The notes beneath the pieces were generated by a model. That model saw only the letters and a list, made by a program, of their open reading frames with translations, did no database searches and was not told the DNA's origin. Positions 62,008 through 64,000 of a DNA stretch of 64,000 bases are shown one piece after another; the stretch's first letter is position 1, and each line of letters opens with the position of its first letter. Origin of the DNA: Odiellus spinosus. Lineage: Eukaryota; Arthropoda; Arachnida; Opiliones; Phalangiidae. Both the position numbers and the translations under genes were made by a program. The stretch is from contig OY987230.1 of NCBI GenBank assembly GCA_963920705.1, forward strand, positions 1,922,001 through 1,986,000, read 5' to 3'.

Positions 62008-64000
62008 TTGGCCATATTTTTCTTGTTTTTCAACGGATTTTTGAAAACTCTTATTATTTAGACTGTCCATTAATTGCTCTTTCGAATGACTTTGGTTTTG
62101 TCTAAATTGCAAAATTGTGACAAATATAAAATTGGTTAAAATTAAGCAAAAACGCTTAAAAATCCAAGATTATTGGATTCAAATGGACACAAAACTTTTG
62201 AATTTTAAGCGATTTAGACAAAATTAAGACCACTCGAAAGACCAAATTTTGGTCTATCTAAAAAACAATAGTTTTGGAAAATCCGTTGAAAAACAAGAAA
62301 AATATGGCCAATTCAAGAAATCATACAATATCAAAATAGTCAAATTTCAGATTTTCAAAATTCGCTTTTTGATATTAGAAGTTTTTTGAATTGTCCATAT
62401 TTTCCATGTTTTTCAACGGATTTTTGAAAACTCTTATTATTTAGACTGTCCATTAACTGCTCTTTCGAATGACTTTGGTTTTGTCTAAATTGCAAAATTG
62501 TGACAAATATAAAATTGGTTAAAATTAAGCAAAAACGCTTAAAAATCCAAGATTATTGGATTCAAATGGACACAAAACTTTTGAATTTTAAGCGATTTAG
62601 ACAAAATTAAGACCACTCGAAAGACCAAATTTTGGTCTATCTAAAAAACAATAGTTTTGGAAAATCCGTTGAAAAACATGGAAAATATGGACAATTCAAA
62701 AAACATCAAATATCAAAAAGCGAATTTTGAAAATCTGAAATTTGACTATTTTGATATTCTATGATTTCTTGAATTGGCCATATTTTTCTTGTTTTTCAAC
62801 GGATTTTCCAAAACTATTGTTCTTTAGATAGACCAAAATTTGGTCTTTCGAGTGGTCTTAATTTTGTCTAAATCGCTTAAAATTCAAAAGTTTTGTGTCC
62901 ATTTGAATCCAATAATCTTGGATTTTTAAGCGTTTTTGCTTAATTTTAACCAATTTTATATTTGTCACAATTTTGCAATTTAGACAAAACCAAAGTCATT
63001 CGAAAGAGCAATTAATGGACAGTTTAAATAATAAGAGTTTTCAAAAATCCGTTGAAAAACAAGAAAAATATGGCCAATTCAAGAAATCATAGAATATCAA
63101 AATAGTCAAATTTCAGATTTTCAAAATTCGCTTTTTGATATTAGATGTTTTTTGAATTGTCCATATTTTCCATGTTTTTCAACGGATTTTCCAAAACTCT
63201 TGTTTTTTAGATAGACCAATATTTGGTCTTTCGAGTGGTCTTAATTTTGTCTAAATCGCTTAAAAATCAAAAGTTTTGTGTCCATTTGAATCCAATAATC
63301 TTGGATTTTTAAGCGTTTTTGCTTAATTTTAACCAATTTTATATTTGTCACAATTTTGCAATTTAGACAAAAACAAAGTCATTCGAAAGAGCAATTAATG
63401 GACAGTCTTAATAATAAGAGTTTTCAAAAATCCGTTGAAAAACAAGAAAAATATGGCCAATTCAAAAAACATCTAATATCAAAAAGCGAATTTTGAAAAT
63501 CTGAAATTTGACTATTTTGATATTCTATGATTTCTTGAATTGTCCACACTTTTCTTGTTTTTCAACGGATTTTTGAAAACTCTTATTATTTAGACTGTCC
63601 ATTAATTGCTCTTTCTAATGACTTTGGTTTTGTCTAAATTGCAAAATTGTGACAAATATAAAATTGGTTAAAATTAAGCAAAAACGCTTAAAAATCCAAG
63701 ATTATTGGATTCAAATGGACACAAAACTTTTGAATTTTAAGCGATATAGACAAAATTAAGACCACTCGAAAGAGCAAATATTGGTCTATCTAAAAAACAA
63801 GAGTTTTGGAAAATCCGTTGAAAAACATGGAAAATATGGACAATTCAAAAAACATCAAATATCAAAAAGCGAATTTTGAAAATCTGAAATTTGACTATTT
63901 TGATATTGTATGATTTCTTGAATTGGCCAAATTTTTCTTGTTTTTCAACGGATTTTCCAAAACTATTGTTTTTTAGATAGACCAAAATTTGGTCTTTCGA
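62008..64000. repeat. Right copy of the second duplication, cut by the window end
   Basis: Monomers 163-168 (- - + + - +) match 32147-34139 base for base as far as I can see. The copy is open at the right edge, so its true length is unknown. The left edge is at gaattggccatatttttc in a linker: to the left the linker is type b here but the reciprocal mosaic form at 32049-32146. Confidence 0.9.

Larger units (their letters stand above)
1..64000. repeat. 383-bp satellite DNA array with inverting cores
   Basis: The window is wholly made of a 383-bp monomer repeated about 168 times. The grid is visible in the motif gtttttcaacgg, which I find at 54, 437, 820, 1203, 1586, 1969 and 2352, exactly 383 bp apart, and then onward with only 1-2 bp slips (and one 23-bp deletion type) to 63940. 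No stretch of even 100 bp falls outside the repeat. Counting a consensus copy gives 52 C and 50 G in 383 bp. About 104 cores lie in plus and 64 in minus orientation. Open frames are at most 73 codons; 383 is not a multiple of three, so no frame stays open from monomer to monomer. It is known that arrays of this kind make up heterochromatin; location at a centromere is inference. Confidence 0.98.

Noticed and set aside
1..64000. CRISPR array
   Set aside because: Repeats are regular, but the units are 383 bp, there are no unique spacers, and repeated and intervening parts are equally conserved.
1..64000. Foldback or MITE-type transposon, or a Helitron with tandem core
   Set aside because: The inverted 18-mers might be seen as terminal repeats, but there are no target-site duplications, no unique flanks and no transposase. 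The elements abut without a break. Origin from such an element is possible but not visible here.
1..64000. Identity with a named satellite such as Tribolium TCAST
   Set aside because: The monomer length and inverted organisation are reminiscent of beetle satellites, but I cannot match the sequence from memory. A database search with one monomer would decide it.
1..64000. Functional centromere
   Set aside because: Satellite DNA and a weak CENP-B-like motif do not show kinetochore function. CENH3 ChIP data would be needed.

Overview
The whole 64 kb is one satellite DNA array. I find no gene, RNA gene, transposon or unique sequence in it. The unit is a 383-bp monomer (about 27% G+C when I count a consensus copy), and about 168 monomers follow one another on a nearly invariant 383-bp grid. 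The size, purity and AT-richness indicate eukaryotic constitutive heterochromatin (pericentromeric, centromeric or subtelomeric). CpG is not depleted (7 per consensus monomer against about 6.8 expected from base composition), which fits an insect, nematode or other invertebrate with little CpG methylation better than a vertebrate or plant. I cannot name the species. Beetle satellites such as those of Tribolium have similar monomer lengths and inverted subunits, but I do not recognise this sequence as one of them.

Each monomer has four parts: an 18-bp inverted repeat (aaaatccgttgaaaaaca or its complement), a 236-bp 'core', the opposite 18-bp repeat, and a 111-bp 'linker'. The linker plus its two flanking 18-mers is an imperfect palindrome of exactly 147 bp. 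The core is itself quasi-palindromic at its ends. The striking property is that the core does not keep one orientation. By my reading about 104 cores are in the plus orientation (as in 10796-11031) and about 64 are reversed (as in 2369-2604), always on the same grid. The linker also occurs in both orientations, and in mosaics where only its inner part is reversed. The array therefore looks like a chain of nested segments, each of which has flipped many times between inverted repeats.

Layout. 1-9246: strongly mixed orientations, with trimer, tetramer and dimer tandem patterns. 9247-12309: eight plus cores in a row. 12285-16067: two copies of a five-monomer higher-order repeat (- + + + +). 15611-20969: two copies of a seven-monomer repeat (- + - + + + +). 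About 21280-32055: a 28-monomer block that recurs almost unchanged at 46928-57703 (offset 25648; I noticed only six base differences). 32147-46927: a mixed block containing an 8-monomer/7-monomer near-duplication. 57704-62007: a short mixed block. 62008-64000: a copy of 32147-34139 (offset 29861) that runs off the end.

Nothing here encodes a pathway. The biology is structural: array growth by unequal exchange, repeated local inversion through short inverted repeats, potential for hairpins, cruciforms or double-stranded RNA, and a motif in each core that loosely resembles a CENP-B box. Because such arrays are hard to assemble, the large duplication in particular needs read-level support.
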